Assembly (NCBI RefSeq): GCF_005938625.1 | Contig: NZ_VCNJ01000024.1 | Coordinates: 228,259-292,258, forward strand | Source of the DNA: Pseudomonas fluorescens | GTDB taxonomy: Bacteria; Pseudomonadota; Gammaproteobacteria; Pseudomonadales; Pseudomonadaceae | Direction: 5' to 3' | DNA length: 64,000 nt | In this document: in pieces, positions 17,466 to 26,007 of the stretch | How positions within the stretch are numbered: position 1 is the stretch's first letter | How the letters are laid out: each line of letters begins with the position of its first letter | Made by a program: the position numbers and the translations under genes | Notes under the pieces: generated by a model | What the model saw: only the letters and a program-made list of their open reading frames with translations | Database searches by the model: none | What the model was told of the DNA's origin: nothing

Positions 17466-18347
17466 ATGCACTTCGACCTCACCGACCTGCGCCTCTACCT
17501 GCACATCCTCGACACCGGCAACATCACCGCCGGCGCCGCCCGCAGCCATTTATCCCTGGCCGCCGCCAGCGCCAGAATCCGCGCCATGGAAGCCTCACTC
17601 GGCACCGACTTTCTCGAGCGCGGTCGCCGTGGCGTCACGCCGACGCCGGCCGGCAAGGCCCTCGCCCAGCATGCGCGCATCCTCCTGCAACAGGCCGAAC
17701 GCCTGCAGCAGGATCTGGCCGACTATGCCCAAGGCGTCAAAGGTCAGGTGCGCTTGCTGTGCAACACCACGGCGATCACTGAATACCTGCCGGAAGTACT
17801 CGCGGACTTCCTGCGCGATCACCCCAATCTCGACATCGATTTGCAGGAATTACCCAGCGCGCGCATCACTCACGCCTTGCGTCAGGGCGCGGCGGACCTC
17901 GGGATCGTCTCCGATGCGGTAGACACCCACGGTCTACAGACCCGGCCCTTTCGCGACGATCCATTGGTGCTGGTCCTGCCCCCTGACCATGTTTTGGCGA
18001 GTCAGGCGTCGCTGACGTTTGGTGAAACCCTGGCGCACGACTACGTGGCGCTTGGTAGCCACAGCGCGCTGGCGATTCACCTGGAGGAACAAGCGCTGCA
18101 CATCGGCCAGCGCATGTCGATCCGGATCCGCGCCGATGGCTTCGAGGGGGTCATGCGCATGGTGGCGCGAGGTGCGGGGCTGGCCATCGTGCCCAAGGTG
18201 GCCATCGAGCGCTGGGCGGCGGTGCACTCGATAACGTGCCGGCCGCTGGACGAAGTCTGGGCCCATCGCACTCTGCAACTGTGCGCACGGGACTTCGACC
18301 GCCTGCCCGGTTACGCCCGAGCCTTGTTTGATGCGCTGGTGCCTTGA
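17466..18347 (+). CDS. LysR-family transcriptional regulator
   Basis: 293 residues starting MHFDLTDLRLYLHILDTGNITAGAARSHLS. The winged HTH lies at 5-65 and the effector domain from about residue 90 (GQVRLLCNTTAITEYLPEVL). The effector domain ends with a FDRLPGYARALFDAL helix typical of regulators beside TauE/SafE genes. Divergent to the exporter, so it is probably its activator. Confidence 0.92.
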   Translation: MHFDLTDLRLYLHILDTGNITAGAARSHLSLAAASARIRAMEASLGTDFLERGRRGVTPTPAGKALAQHARILLQQAERLQQDLADYAQGVKGQVRLLCNTTAITEYLPEVLADFLRDHPNLDIDLQELPSARITHALRQGAADLGIVSDAVDTHGLQTRPFRDDPLVLVLPPDHVLASQASLTFGETLAHDYVALGSHSALAIHLEEQALHIGQRMSIRIRADGFEGVMRMVARGAGLAIVPKVAIERWAAVHSITCRPLDEVWAHRTLQLCARDFDRLPGYARALFDALVP

Positions 18348-18402
18348 CTCTACCGCTAGGGGCAGACTCTATCCTGTGCGCTTCATTTCAGGAGTACACA
18401 CA

Positions 18403-18978
18403 ATGAGCAAACGAATGCTCGTGATACTGGGTCACCCCTCCACCGACAGCTTCTGCGGGGCATTGAGTGACACCTACGTTCAGGCCGCCAAGGACGCCGG
18501 GCATGACGTGCGGCTGCTGCGGCTGGATGCGCTGGAGTTCGACCCGGTCCTGCACGAAGGCTACAACAAGGTGCAGCCACTGGAACCGGACCTGCTGCAA
18601 GCCCAGGCCGATATCACCTGGGCCGAACACCTGACATTCGTCTATCCGATCTGGTGGGGCGGGATTCCGGCGCTGTTGAAAGGCTTCGTCGACCGGATTT
18701 TCCTGCCGGGTTTCGCCTTCAAATACCGCGAAGGCAAAGCCTTCCCCGATAAGTTGCTCAAGGGCCGCACCGCGCATTTGCTGGTGACCATGGACACGCC
18801 GTACTGGTACTACAAATGGATCTACGGCATGCCGGGGCTGAATCAGATGCGCAAGACCACGCTGGAATTCTGCGGCATCAAGCCACTGAAGACGCTGACC
18901 TTCGGGCCGATCCTAGGCTCCAAGCCAAACCAGCGCGATGCCTGGCTGGAACAGGCGCGCGTGACCGCCGCCGTCTAA
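18403..18978 (+). CDS. NAD(P)H-dependent oxidoreductase, flavodoxin-2 fold (KefF/NQO-like)
   Basis: 191 residues from the ATG at 18403 (AGGAG upstream). LVILGHPSTDSFCGAL is the flavin phosphate loop, and FVYPIWWGGIPALLKGFVDRIFLPGFAF is the NQO/KefF signature around the active site. It reduces quinones with NAD(P)H in the cytoplasm or acts as an ancillary subunit. It lies between a LysR and a MerR gene, all on the plus strand. Confidence 0.92.
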   Translation: MSKRMLVILGHPSTDSFCGALSDTYVQAAKDAGHDVRLLRLDALEFDPVLHEGYNKVQPLEPDLLQAQADITWAEHLTFVYPIWWGGIPALLKGFVDRIFLPGFAFKYREGKAFPDKLLKGRTAHLLVTMDTPYWYYKWIYGMPGLNQMRKTTLEFCGIKPLKTLTFGPILGSKPNQRDAWLEQARVTAAV

Positions 18979-19082
18979 GGTTTTCCAGCCGCCTCAACTG
19001 ACGGCGCACCCGCCGCCGTCAGTGCCTCCTCGGGTTCCCTTCATGAGCCCGTCCGTCGCCTGTGCACGTCATTTACGCGCAG

Positions 19083-19114
19083 TTGCAATTTTCTGATGGT
19101 ATTGGACATATAAT
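19083..19114 (+). promoter_or_regulatory. candidate MerR-type promoter with long spacer
   Basis: TTGCAA (19083-19088) and TATAAT (19109-19114) are 20 bases apart, longer than the 17-base optimum. Promoters activated by MerR proteins typically have 19-20 base spacers, and the MerR gene starts 64 bases downstream. This fits autoregulation; inference from spacing only. Confidence 0.45.
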
Positions 19115-19177
19115 CGCCGCCGATCCGGCATGACGCCTGATCGCGCTACGCTATGTTTGATCATCGAGACGGACCTT

Positions 19178-19588
19178 ATGTATATCGGCAAAGCCGCCCA
19201 ACTGTCGGGCACCACAGTCAAAAGCATTCGCCATTACGAAGAAATCGGCCTGTTGCCCGAGCCCAAGCGTGAAGGCAAATACCGCATCTACAGCCAGCAA
19301 AGTGTCGAGGTGTTGACGTTCATCAAGTGCGCCCAGCAACTGGGCTTCAAGCTCAAAGAGCTGCAGGTGATCCTCAACAACTACCGCGGCGACGAATTCC
19401 CGTGGGACATGGCGCAACGAGCCATTGCCGAAAAAAAAGCCGAACTGGTGACCCAGATCGGCGATTTGCAGCAATTGCATGATGGCCTCGAGGCGTTTGA
19501 ACACAACCTCAACGACGCACGCCAGGAATGTCAGTTCGAACGCATCGCCCGTTATGGCGAAAAAAATCCGGTCAATACACTGAACTGA
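19178..19588 (+). CDS. MerR-family transcriptional regulator
   Basis: 136 residues from the ATG at 19178. The HTH starts MYIGKAAQLSGTTVKSIRHYEEIGLL, followed by the wing (REGKYRIYSQQSVEVL) and a dimerisation coiled coil (AIAEKKAELVTQIGDLQQLHDGLEAFEHNL). There is no cluster of metal-binding Cys at the C-terminus (one Cys only), so it is not a classical metal sensor. It may sense redox or drug-like ligands, perhaps controlling the oxidoreductase gene just upstream. Confidence 0.9.
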   Translation: MYIGKAAQLSGTTVKSIRHYEEIGLLPEPKREGKYRIYSQQSVEVLTFIKCAQQLGFKLKELQVILNNYRGDEFPWDMAQRAIAEKKAELVTQIGDLQQLHDGLEAFEHNLNDARQECQFERIARYGEKNPVNTLN

Positions 19589-19657
19589 AAACCCTGCTGC
19601 GCCGCATGAGCGGACTCGCCTGCCGCCTCAGGGCAGGCGTGCCCGCGCGTTGGCGGA

Positions 19658-22279
19658 TCAGCCCGGCACCGTCTCCCCCTCTGTGCGCAGTGCTGGGGCC
19701 GGCGCATGCACCGGCGCAATCGCCGCAAAGAACCACGGCGATACCAGCGTCACCAGCACAATGGTCATGACCCCGCTGGAAAACAGCGCCATCGCCACCA
19801 GTGCGCCGAGATCGACAATCGGCTTGAAGTCGGAAAACAGCAGCGCCATGAAGCCCACGGAGAAGATCACCACGTTGATAACCGTCGAACGGCCAACGCT
19901 GTGCATCGCCTGCAAAATAGCCGCGTCGATCTCAATGCCTTGCTGCACCAGCAACTTGATCCGCGACAGCAGGTGCACCGCGTAATCCACCACGCCGACC
20001 ACCAGGAACGTCACCAGCGTCGTGCCGATGTTCAGCTCGATACCGAACAGGAACATGAAGCCGTAGACCGTCACCGACGTGGTCAGCAAGGTCAACATGC
20101 CCAGCACCCCGAGGCGGACCGATTTGAGCCAGTACATCATCATCAGCGTGACGACCAGCAAGGCCAGGGAAAAACTCAGCACCTGGCCTTGAGTGATTTC
20201 CTGCAGTACCCCCGTCCAGATCAACGGCGTGCCGGCGTGGGTCACTTCCAGGTTGGCCGGTTTGTTGATCAGCAACCAGGCATCGAGGCGGTCGAGCATG
20301 CCCTGATAGTCGCTAGCGACCGACGAGGTCATGGTGTAGAGGGTCAAGGCCTTGGAAAAGTCCGCATTGAGCACGTTGTTCAGGTCCGAACCGCCACCGT
20401 TCTCGAACAGCATCACATGCTGCTCGATCAGCGAATTGCCCGGCACCTCAAAACGCTCAATCTGCCCGTCGTCATTGACTGATGTGACCTTCTCCACAGC
20501 ATTCGGCACCCGCAGATACTCCGGGTTCATGTCGTTGAGCACCAGATTCATGCGCTTGACGTACGTGGCCAGGGAATAGCCGTAACTGACATTCGGCTGC
20601 TGTTTGATGAAGTGGTCGAGCTTGTCAATGAACTGCACCACTTCGGTGGTTAGCACGCCGCGCGGCTCTTTGCTGTCGATCGCGATCCAGCCGGGCGCAG
20701 TGCCCGCCACTTTGGCGTGGTTGATGAACTGATCGGACACGCGAATGTGGCTTTCCGGCTTGAAGTAGGCGATGCCGGAGTCTTCGATATCGACGCGGAA
20801 GGTGAACACGGTGGCCAGCGCCAGCAACGGCAGCATGACCAGCAGGATCGGTTTGCGAAAGCGGATCATCCAGGCACAGAACGCGACCAGATACCGCGAG
20901 ATGATCGACTCCTTGTGCACCTCAGCCTTGGCCTGCTGCGGCTGATCCTTGCCCCAGATGGAAATCCACGCCGGAATCAGCAACAGCGAAATGATCAGCG
21001 CCGCGGTCAGGCCGATCGACATGAACACGCCGAAATTGCGAATGCTGACAATGTTGTTGGTGGTGGAAATCATGAACGTGGCGATGGTCGTCACGGTCGT
21101 CAACACCACCGGCACTACCATCAAACGCTGGGTTTCGCGGTTGGCCTCGCGATTGCTCTTGCCAGCATTTTTCTGCTCGTAATACTCAGCCATCACGTGG
21201 ATCGCATCGGAACAGCAAATGGTGAACAGAAAGACCGGCAGCACACTGGTCAGCAGGTCGAACGGCACCCGCAACAGCGCCATCAGGCCCAAGGTCCAGA
21301 TGGTGCAGAACAGAATATTGAACAGCGGCAGCAGCACGCCCAGCGGTTTGCGGAAGAAGAAGATCAGCAGCAAGGTAATCAGCAGAAACACGATCGGGAA
21401 CAACACCGCCAGGTCGTGATCGATGATTTCCTGCTGCGCGGCGATGAAGATCGGCATGCCGGCGATGAAGATTTCGTCCTTGTACTCCGGGTGTTCAGCC
21501 TGATATTGCGCGACGATGCCGCGCACAATCTGATAAGCCCGCAGTTGCGCCTGAGCGTCGTCCTGCTTGGTGCCGAGCTCAGCCACCAGCATCGCGACTT
21601 TCTTGTCCTTGGACACCACCCCGTCGACCATCAATTCGTTGCCCATTATCTGCGACTCGACCACTGCCGGGTCCATGTCATAGGCATTCAGGGTTTTGTG
21701 GATCAACAGCTCACCGTCGTCGGTCAGGACGATGTTTTCCAGGTCGCCCATCGAGGCCATTTCGCGGATCGGGTTGATCCGCTCGGCGAGAAAGGACAGG
21801 AACAGCTGATCATGGGAATCCCAGTTCTGGCTCTGGGCATGATCACGCAAGGCCTTGGCGTTGGCGTAATCGTTCTGCGAAAAGCCACCCTCGAGAATGT
21901 CCCGGGTCAACAACTGCGCACGGCTGTCGTCTGGATGGCGGGCGACGATTTGCGCCAACTGCTCCTTGTCGGCATCGTTGGCCAGAATCATCTTGCGCAC
22001 CGACTGCGACATCGAAAACAGCGCGTTGAGCGTGTTTTTGTTGAACACCGTTTGCGGATTGTTCAGCGCCACCATCACCGAGTCGAACGTGCCGGTGAAC
22101 TCACCCTGCAAATCGATGATGGTCTTGCGCGCCGGGTGGCTTTCCTTGAGCAGGTAAGGGTTGGTGTCGGACACCAGCGCGCCCAGCGTATAAGTGAAAT
22201 ACGCGGTGATTGCCACCAGCAGGAAAACAATCGCCCGCGCATAGCGCTCGACGAAATTCAGATATCTTTCCATGATCAT
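19658..22279 (-). CDS. MMPL/RND-superfamily lipid exporter
   Basis: 873 residues, starting at ATG 22279 (a second Met is two codons on). It has the RND plan of two halves, each with one membrane helix, a large periplasmic loop and five helices. The first helix is AIVFLLVAITAYFTYTLGAL. The two sterol-sensing-like blocks are around LFPIVFLLITLLLIFFFRKPLGVLLPL and VLSFSLALLVVTLMMMYWLKSV. The family moves lipids or lipid-linked products across or out of the inner membrane using the proton gradient. It is the last gene of the 11-gene ketosynthase operon, after a LolA-like and an outer-membrane gene, so it probably exports the operon's product. Confidence 0.88.
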   Translation of the reverse strand: MIMERYLNFVERYARAIVFLLVAITAYFTYTLGALVSDTNPYLLKESHPARKTIIDLQGEFTGTFDSVMVALNNPQTVFNKNTLNALFSMSQSVRKMILANDADKEQLAQIVARHPDDSRAQLLTRDILEGGFSQNDYANAKALRDHAQSQNWDSHDQLFLSFLAERINPIREMASMGDLENIVLTDDGELLIHKTLNAYDMDPAVVESQIMGNELMVDGVVSKDKKVAMLVAELGTKQDDAQAQLRAYQIVRGIVAQYQAEHPEYKDEIFIAGMPIFIAAQQEIIDHDLAVLFPIVFLLITLLLIFFFRKPLGVLLPLFNILFCTIWTLGLMALLRVPFDLLTSVLPVFLFTICCSDAIHVMAEYYEQKNAGKSNREANRETQRLMVVPVVLTTVTTIATFMISTTNNIVSIRNFGVFMSIGLTAALIISLLLIPAWISIWGKDQPQQAKAEVHKESIISRYLVAFCAWMIRFRKPILLVMLPLLALATVFTFRVDIEDSGIAYFKPESHIRVSDQFINHAKVAGTAPGWIAIDSKEPRGVLTTEVVQFIDKLDHFIKQQPNVSYGYSLATYVKRMNLVLNDMNPEYLRVPNAVEKVTSVNDDGQIERFEVPGNSLIEQHVMLFENGGGSDLNNVLNADFSKALTLYTMTSSVASDYQGMLDRLDAWLLINKPANLEVTHAGTPLIWTGVLQEITQGQVLSFSLALLVVTLMMMYWLKSVRLGVLGMLTLLTTSVTVYGFMFLFGIELNIGTTLVTFLVVGVVDYAVHLLSRIKLLVQQGIEIDAAILQAMHSVGRSTVINVVIFSVGFMALLFSDFKPIVDLGALVAMALFSSGVMTIVLVTLVSPWFFAAIAPVHAPAPALRTEGETVPG

Positions 22280-22306
22280 GCGGTTCCAGGTGGTCGGGGT
22301 CGGCGC

Positions 22307-23143
22307 TTAGCGGGCAGACACGGCAAAGTCCGGCAGGTCACCGGTTTTCAGCCCGCGCTTGATGGCGGTCTGGGTGAAGAGGCGGTCTTCCAGTGAGACG
22401 TTGTACTGCAACTGGTTGAAGCGCATTTCCGAGCGGGTGCCGTCGATAAAGTGCTCGGTCTCACTGAGGACGATGCTGTCGATCGAGTCGATGGTTGCGA
22501 CTTTCTGCGTGCGCATCTGCTTGATCAACACGCCTTTGACGTCGAAGAAATCCTGGCGCATGACCAGGAAGTTCTGCTTGTCGATCCACACCTTCAGCTT
22601 GTTGTAACCGGTCTTGGCCAGCACCTCGGGGGAGGCTGGTTCGCGCTCGATCACGTAGCAGTCGCGGCCCTTGATCTGTTCTTCGCCGACGAGTTTCTGC
22701 GAGTAATCCTTGACGCGAATCTTGTCCAGATCGGCGTACGAGTACTCACTGCCCATGAACGAGCCGCGCTTGTCGGTGGTGGAGATGCGGCGGGTCTGAC
22801 GGCTGACCGGCAAGTACATCCACTGGCTGTCTTCCAGGCCGAGGGTTTCGTGCGGGTTTTCGATGTGGAAGGCGACGTCGCGGACGTCAGTCGGCGCGGA
22901 AAAGTACATGCTGAACTTGTCGCTGTCCGGGTAATCCTTTTGCAGGTAGGTGAACTCGCGAACGCGGGTATTGCCTTTTTTGTCATGCAGGATCAGCGAA
23001 ACCTGGGACATGAAGCTGTTCCCGTCATTGCGATCGCGTACCTGACGGATGATCTCATCGGCATTGGCGGCCTCAGCGGCACTGGCGCAGGCGCTACCGA
23101 GGATCAATGCGGCGGCGGTCAGACTTTTCAAAAACGGCAACAT
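22307..23143 (-). CDS. LolA-like outer-membrane lipoprotein-sorting family protein
   Basis: 278 residues from the ATG at 23143 (AAAGGAAG upstream). The signal peptide is LKSLTAAALILGSACASAAEA. The mature protein starts NADEIIRQVRDRNDG and keeps the LolA-like beta-sandwich pattern (FSMYFSAPTDVRDVAF, WMYLPVSRQTRRIS, GSEYSYADLDKI). These periplasmic proteins (often with DUF1302 barrels and MMPL exporters) are thought to chaperone lipids rather than lipoproteins. It lies between the barrel and the exporter, consistent with a periplasmic shuttle. Confidence 0.88.
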   Translation of the reverse strand: MLPFLKSLTAAALILGSACASAAEAANADEIIRQVRDRNDGNSFMSQVSLILHDKKGNTRVREFTYLQKDYPDSDKFSMYFSAPTDVRDVAFHIENPHETLGLEDSQWMYLPVSRQTRRISTTDKRGSFMGSEYSYADLDKIRVKDYSQKLVGEEQIKGRDCYVIEREPASPEVLAKTGYNKLKVWIDKQNFLVMRQDFFDVKGVLIKQMRTQKVATIDSIDSIVLSETEHFIDGTRSEMRFNQLQYNVSLEDRLFTQTAIKRGLKTGDLPDFAVSAR

Positions 23144-23198
23144 GACAACTTCCTTTTCGTTGGATGAATGCACCTGCGCGCGCGGCAGGCGTAATGGG

Positions 23199-24497
23199 TC
23201 AGAACAGATAACCGGCCGACAGCCGCACTTGATCGCGCTTGCTGTACTCGCCGAAAGTCTTCTCGGGCTTGCCGAAGAACACGTCCACCTCCAGCCCGAG
23301 CTTGATGTAGTCGACCGGCTTGTAGGTGAAGATGCCTTGCAGCAAGGCGTCGTCCTGAAACGGCGGTGAGCCAGCGACCACCAGACGACTCTTGAGGCGG
23401 TCCTGCCAATGGGTGCCTTCGGCCGACAGGGTGAACAGCGGTTCGTGTTTGTCCTGCAACATGCCGTCCTGCCAGTCGAGCAGCACTTGTTCCTGCCACT
23501 GCGCGGAGATCAGCCAGTCGCGCAACAGGTAGTCGACACCCAGCAACGACTTGACCATCGGCGTGCTGTCGACACCGTAGGCGCGGGTCGGATTGGTCAC
23601 TCGCCAGTTGTCGAAATACGCCACCTCGCTGCGCACCACGATGCTGTGCCCGGCGTCGATCGCCAGCCCGGCACCGCCCATGGTGTATCGGGGAAACTGC
23701 CGTTCCAGCCGCGTGCGGCCGTCATCGGCGAGGCCTTCGACCGCGTACACCGGGTCTTGCTGACGAGCGCTCAAGGCGACAAAACTGGTGTCCACCGCGC
23801 CGATCCGGCCGTTGGCGCTCAGGCCATAGGAATAGCCCTTGTCGCCGTCATAGCCGGGTTTGGAATCGAGCAGGAAATACTGCGGGTCCGGCGTAGCAAA
23901 CAGTGGCGCGGCAAATTCACTGCCCTCTACCGGCGCCCGGTTTTTCACGAAGTCGGTGATCCACAGCGCCTCCAGCTCCCACTCGCCCACCGGTTGCGCA
24001 AAACGCACCATGGGCACAGCAATGCGGCTGTCTTCGAGCAGCGGCGTCAGACCATCGCGATAGTCCAGCGGGTTGATCTGATCGAGCACGCGCAATTCAT
24101 CCGCGCGGCCCCAGACCACCTGCTGCCAGCCCACCGTCACTTCGCCGTCGCCCAGCGAATGGCCGACGTAGAGGTGCCGCCAATCGGCATCGAAACGGTA
24201 CTTGTCCCGCGCCCGTTCGCTGTACGGATTGTTGCCGTCATAGCGCGCGTCATAACGCACTCGGCCCTTGGCCTTGTAGTAACCGCCCTCCCAGTTGTCT
24301 TCCAGATTGGCCTTGAAATACACGGCTTTTTGCGTGACCTGATCATCGCCGTGCAGACGCACGGCCGTGGCCACGCCGACTTCACCGTCGGCGTAATCAG
24401 GCTTCAAATCGTCGATGGTCAATTCGGCCATCGCGGTGGGCGCAGCCATGCACGCCCACACCGCATACACGATGTGACTGTTGTGAAATCGAGGCAT
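23199..24497 (-). CDS. DUF1302-type outer-membrane beta-barrel protein
   Basis: 432 residues with a signal peptide (HIVYAVWACMAAPTAMA). The mature part alternates polar and hydrophobic residues like a barrel and ends with SAGYLF, a terminal aromatic typical of BAM substrates. The segment WGRADELRVLDQINPLDYRD matches the DUF1302 signature. The usual partners (LolA-like plus MMPL) follow directly. It probably forms the outer-membrane leg of the export route. Two bases separate it from the SDR stop. Confidence 0.8.
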   Translation of the reverse strand: MPRFHNSHIVYAVWACMAAPTAMAELTIDDLKPDYADGEVGVATAVRLHGDDQVTQKAVYFKANLEDNWEGGYYKAKGRVRYDARYDGNNPYSERARDKYRFDADWRHLYVGHSLGDGEVTVGWQQVVWGRADELRVLDQINPLDYRDGLTPLLEDSRIAVPMVRFAQPVGEWELEALWITDFVKNRAPVEGSEFAAPLFATPDPQYFLLDSKPGYDGDKGYSYGLSANGRIGAVDTSFVALSARQQDPVYAVEGLADDGRTRLERQFPRYTMGGAGLAIDAGHSIVVRSEVAYFDNWRVTNPTRAYGVDSTPMVKSLLGVDYLLRDWLISAQWQEQVLLDWQDGMLQDKHEPLFTLSAEGTHWQDRLKSRLVVAGSPPFQDDALLQGIFTYKPVDYIKLGLEVDVFFGKPEKTFGEYSKRDQVRLSAGYLF

Positions 24498-24499
24498 CG

Positions 24500-25264
24500 C
24501 TACATTCCCAACCCGACACCGCCGTCGATCACCAGACTCTGCGCGGTGACCCCGCCAGCCTCGGGGCTGGCCAGGTAACGCACCATCGCCGCCACTTCTT
24601 CGCTCTGAATGAAACGGCGCATCGGCAGTTTCTTCTTCGCGTTGCGCACGATCTGTTCCTGGGTCAAACCGGCAATCGCCGCTTGCGTCGCCAGTTCACC
24701 CTGCAACATCGGCGTATCGATCCACGCCGGCAGAATCGCGTTGACGGTGATTTGCCGCGAAGCGAGATCCAGCGCCAGCGCCTTGGTCATGCCGACGATG
24801 CCGTGCTTGGAGGCGCAGTACGCAGTGTTGCGCACCTTGCCGGCACGGCCGAGGATCGACGACATGTTGATGATCCGGCCACGGTCCGGCATCAGTGTCA
24901 GACACAGCGAGGTCACGTAGAACGTGCCGTTGAGATTGACCGAAATCACCTTGTGCCAGTTGTGCAGATCCTCCGGCTCGTTCTCGTTGCAGATGCCTGC
25001 ACTGTTGACCAGCACATCGACGTACTCGACTTGCGAGCCGAGGGTCTTGAAGAACGCCTGCATGGCCGGCAGGTCGGCAATGTTCGCCGCGTGGGTTTCG
25101 ACTCGCGCCTGGATCTGCTCCTGTTGCTCATCGACCCAGCGCTGCAGTTCGGCCAGATCGAGATCCAGCAGAATCAGGCGATTGCCAGCCTCGGCGGCAA
25201 AGTTCTCGGCGACCGCGCGGCCGATGCCTTTCGCCGCTCCGGTGATCAGAATGGTCCGGCTCAT
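24500..25264 (-). CDS. short-chain dehydrogenase/reductase (HBDH-like)
   Basis: 254 residues from the ATG at 25264, which overlaps the previous stop (ATGA). The cofactor loop is ITGAAKGIGRAVA (7-19). Catalytic residues are Ser (INMSSILGRAG), Tyr and Lys (YCASKHGIVGMT). It resembles 3-hydroxybutyrate dehydrogenases and FabG relatives. In the operon it is the second ketoreductase candidate for carrier-bound beta-keto intermediates, or it acts on the released product. Confidence 0.88.
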   Translation of the reverse strand: MSRTILITGAAKGIGRAVAENFAAEAGNRLILLDLDLAELQRWVDEQQEQIQARVETHAANIADLPAMQAFFKTLGSQVEYVDVLVNSAGICNENEPEDLHNWHKVISVNLNGTFYVTSLCLTLMPDRGRIINMSSILGRAGKVRNTAYCASKHGIVGMTKALALDLASRQITVNAILPAWIDTPMLQGELATQAAIAGLTQEQIVRNAKKKLPMRRFIQSEEVAAMVRYLASPEAGGVTAQSLVIDGGVGLGM

Positions 25265-25998
25265 GGCATCTTCAACCCGCCGTTGACCGGCAGGACCTCC
25301 CCGGTCAGGTACAAACCGCGATCGGCGAGGTACAGCACCGCTTCGGCAATTTCTTGCGGTTCCGCGTAGCGCTTGATCAGCAGACGCGACTGAATTTCCT
25401 CCTCCTGACTGCCGATCAGCGCCGTACTCATCTCGGTCTTGACGATGCCCGGAGCGACCGCGTTGACGCGAATGTTGCGCGGCGCCAGCTCCACCGCCAA
25501 GGCACGGGTCAACGATTCGACCCCGCCCTTGGCGGCGGCATAGTTGCTTTGGCCTTTGCCGGGCTTCTGCGCCGCCACCGAACTGATGTTGACGATGCAA
25601 CCGCTGCGCTGGCGCAACATGCCCGGCACCACCTGCTGACAGCAGAGCATCGTGCCGATCAGGTTGGTCTGGATTACGTCGATCAGGTCGCGCGCTGACA
25701 TCGTCGCCAGCAAGCCGTCACGGGTAATACCGGCGTTATTGACCAACAGATCGATACGCTGAAAATGCTGATCGACCCGCTCGAAAAACGCCTTGATGCT
25801 GTCGCCGCTGCTGACATCGCATTGCAACGCCAGGCAATCGATCCCCGACGCCTGTACTTCATCGCGCAAGGCCATCGCCGCGACTTCATCGCGTACGTAA
25901 CTGAACGCGATCTGATAACCCGCCCCGGCCAGGGTCTGGACAATCGACCGACCGATGCCACGACTGCCACCGGTCACCACTGCTACTTTATTCGGCAT
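25261..25998 (-). CDS. 3-oxoacyl-ACP reductase (FabG-like SDR)
   Basis: 245 residues. TGGSRGIGRSIV (8-19) binds NADP(H). NNAGITRDGLL, the Ser of VNISSVAAQKPGKGQSNYAAAKGGV and the YxxxK pair are all FabG landmarks, and the C-terminus GEVLPVNGGL is typical. It should reduce beta-keto groups on the operon's acyl carrier protein. It starts 9 bases after the aminotransferase stop and overlaps the next SDR. Confidence 0.9.
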   Translation of the reverse strand: MPNKVAVVTGGSRGIGRSIVQTLAGAGYQIAFSYVRDEVAAMALRDEVQASGIDCLALQCDVSSGDSIKAFFERVDQHFQRIDLLVNNAGITRDGLLATMSARDLIDVIQTNLIGTMLCCQQVVPGMLRQRSGCIVNISSVAAQKPGKGQSNYAAAKGGVESLTRALAVELAPRNIRVNAVAPGIVKTEMSTALIGSQEEEIQSRLLIKRYAEPQEIAEAVLYLADRGLYLTGEVLPVNGGLKMP

Positions 25999-26007
25999 GA
26001 CCGTTCC

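Noticed and set aside
20717..22396. 559-residue plus-strand frame opposite the MMPL gene
   Set aside because: Its translation is His/Gln/Arg-rich and featureless; the opposite strand encodes a clear RND exporter.
24500..25600. Longer 366-residue form of the HBDH-like SDR
   Set aside because: The extra N-terminus overlaps the FabG-like gene in another frame; the ATG at 25264 begins just at the Rossmann motif and overlaps the previous stop as usual in this operon.
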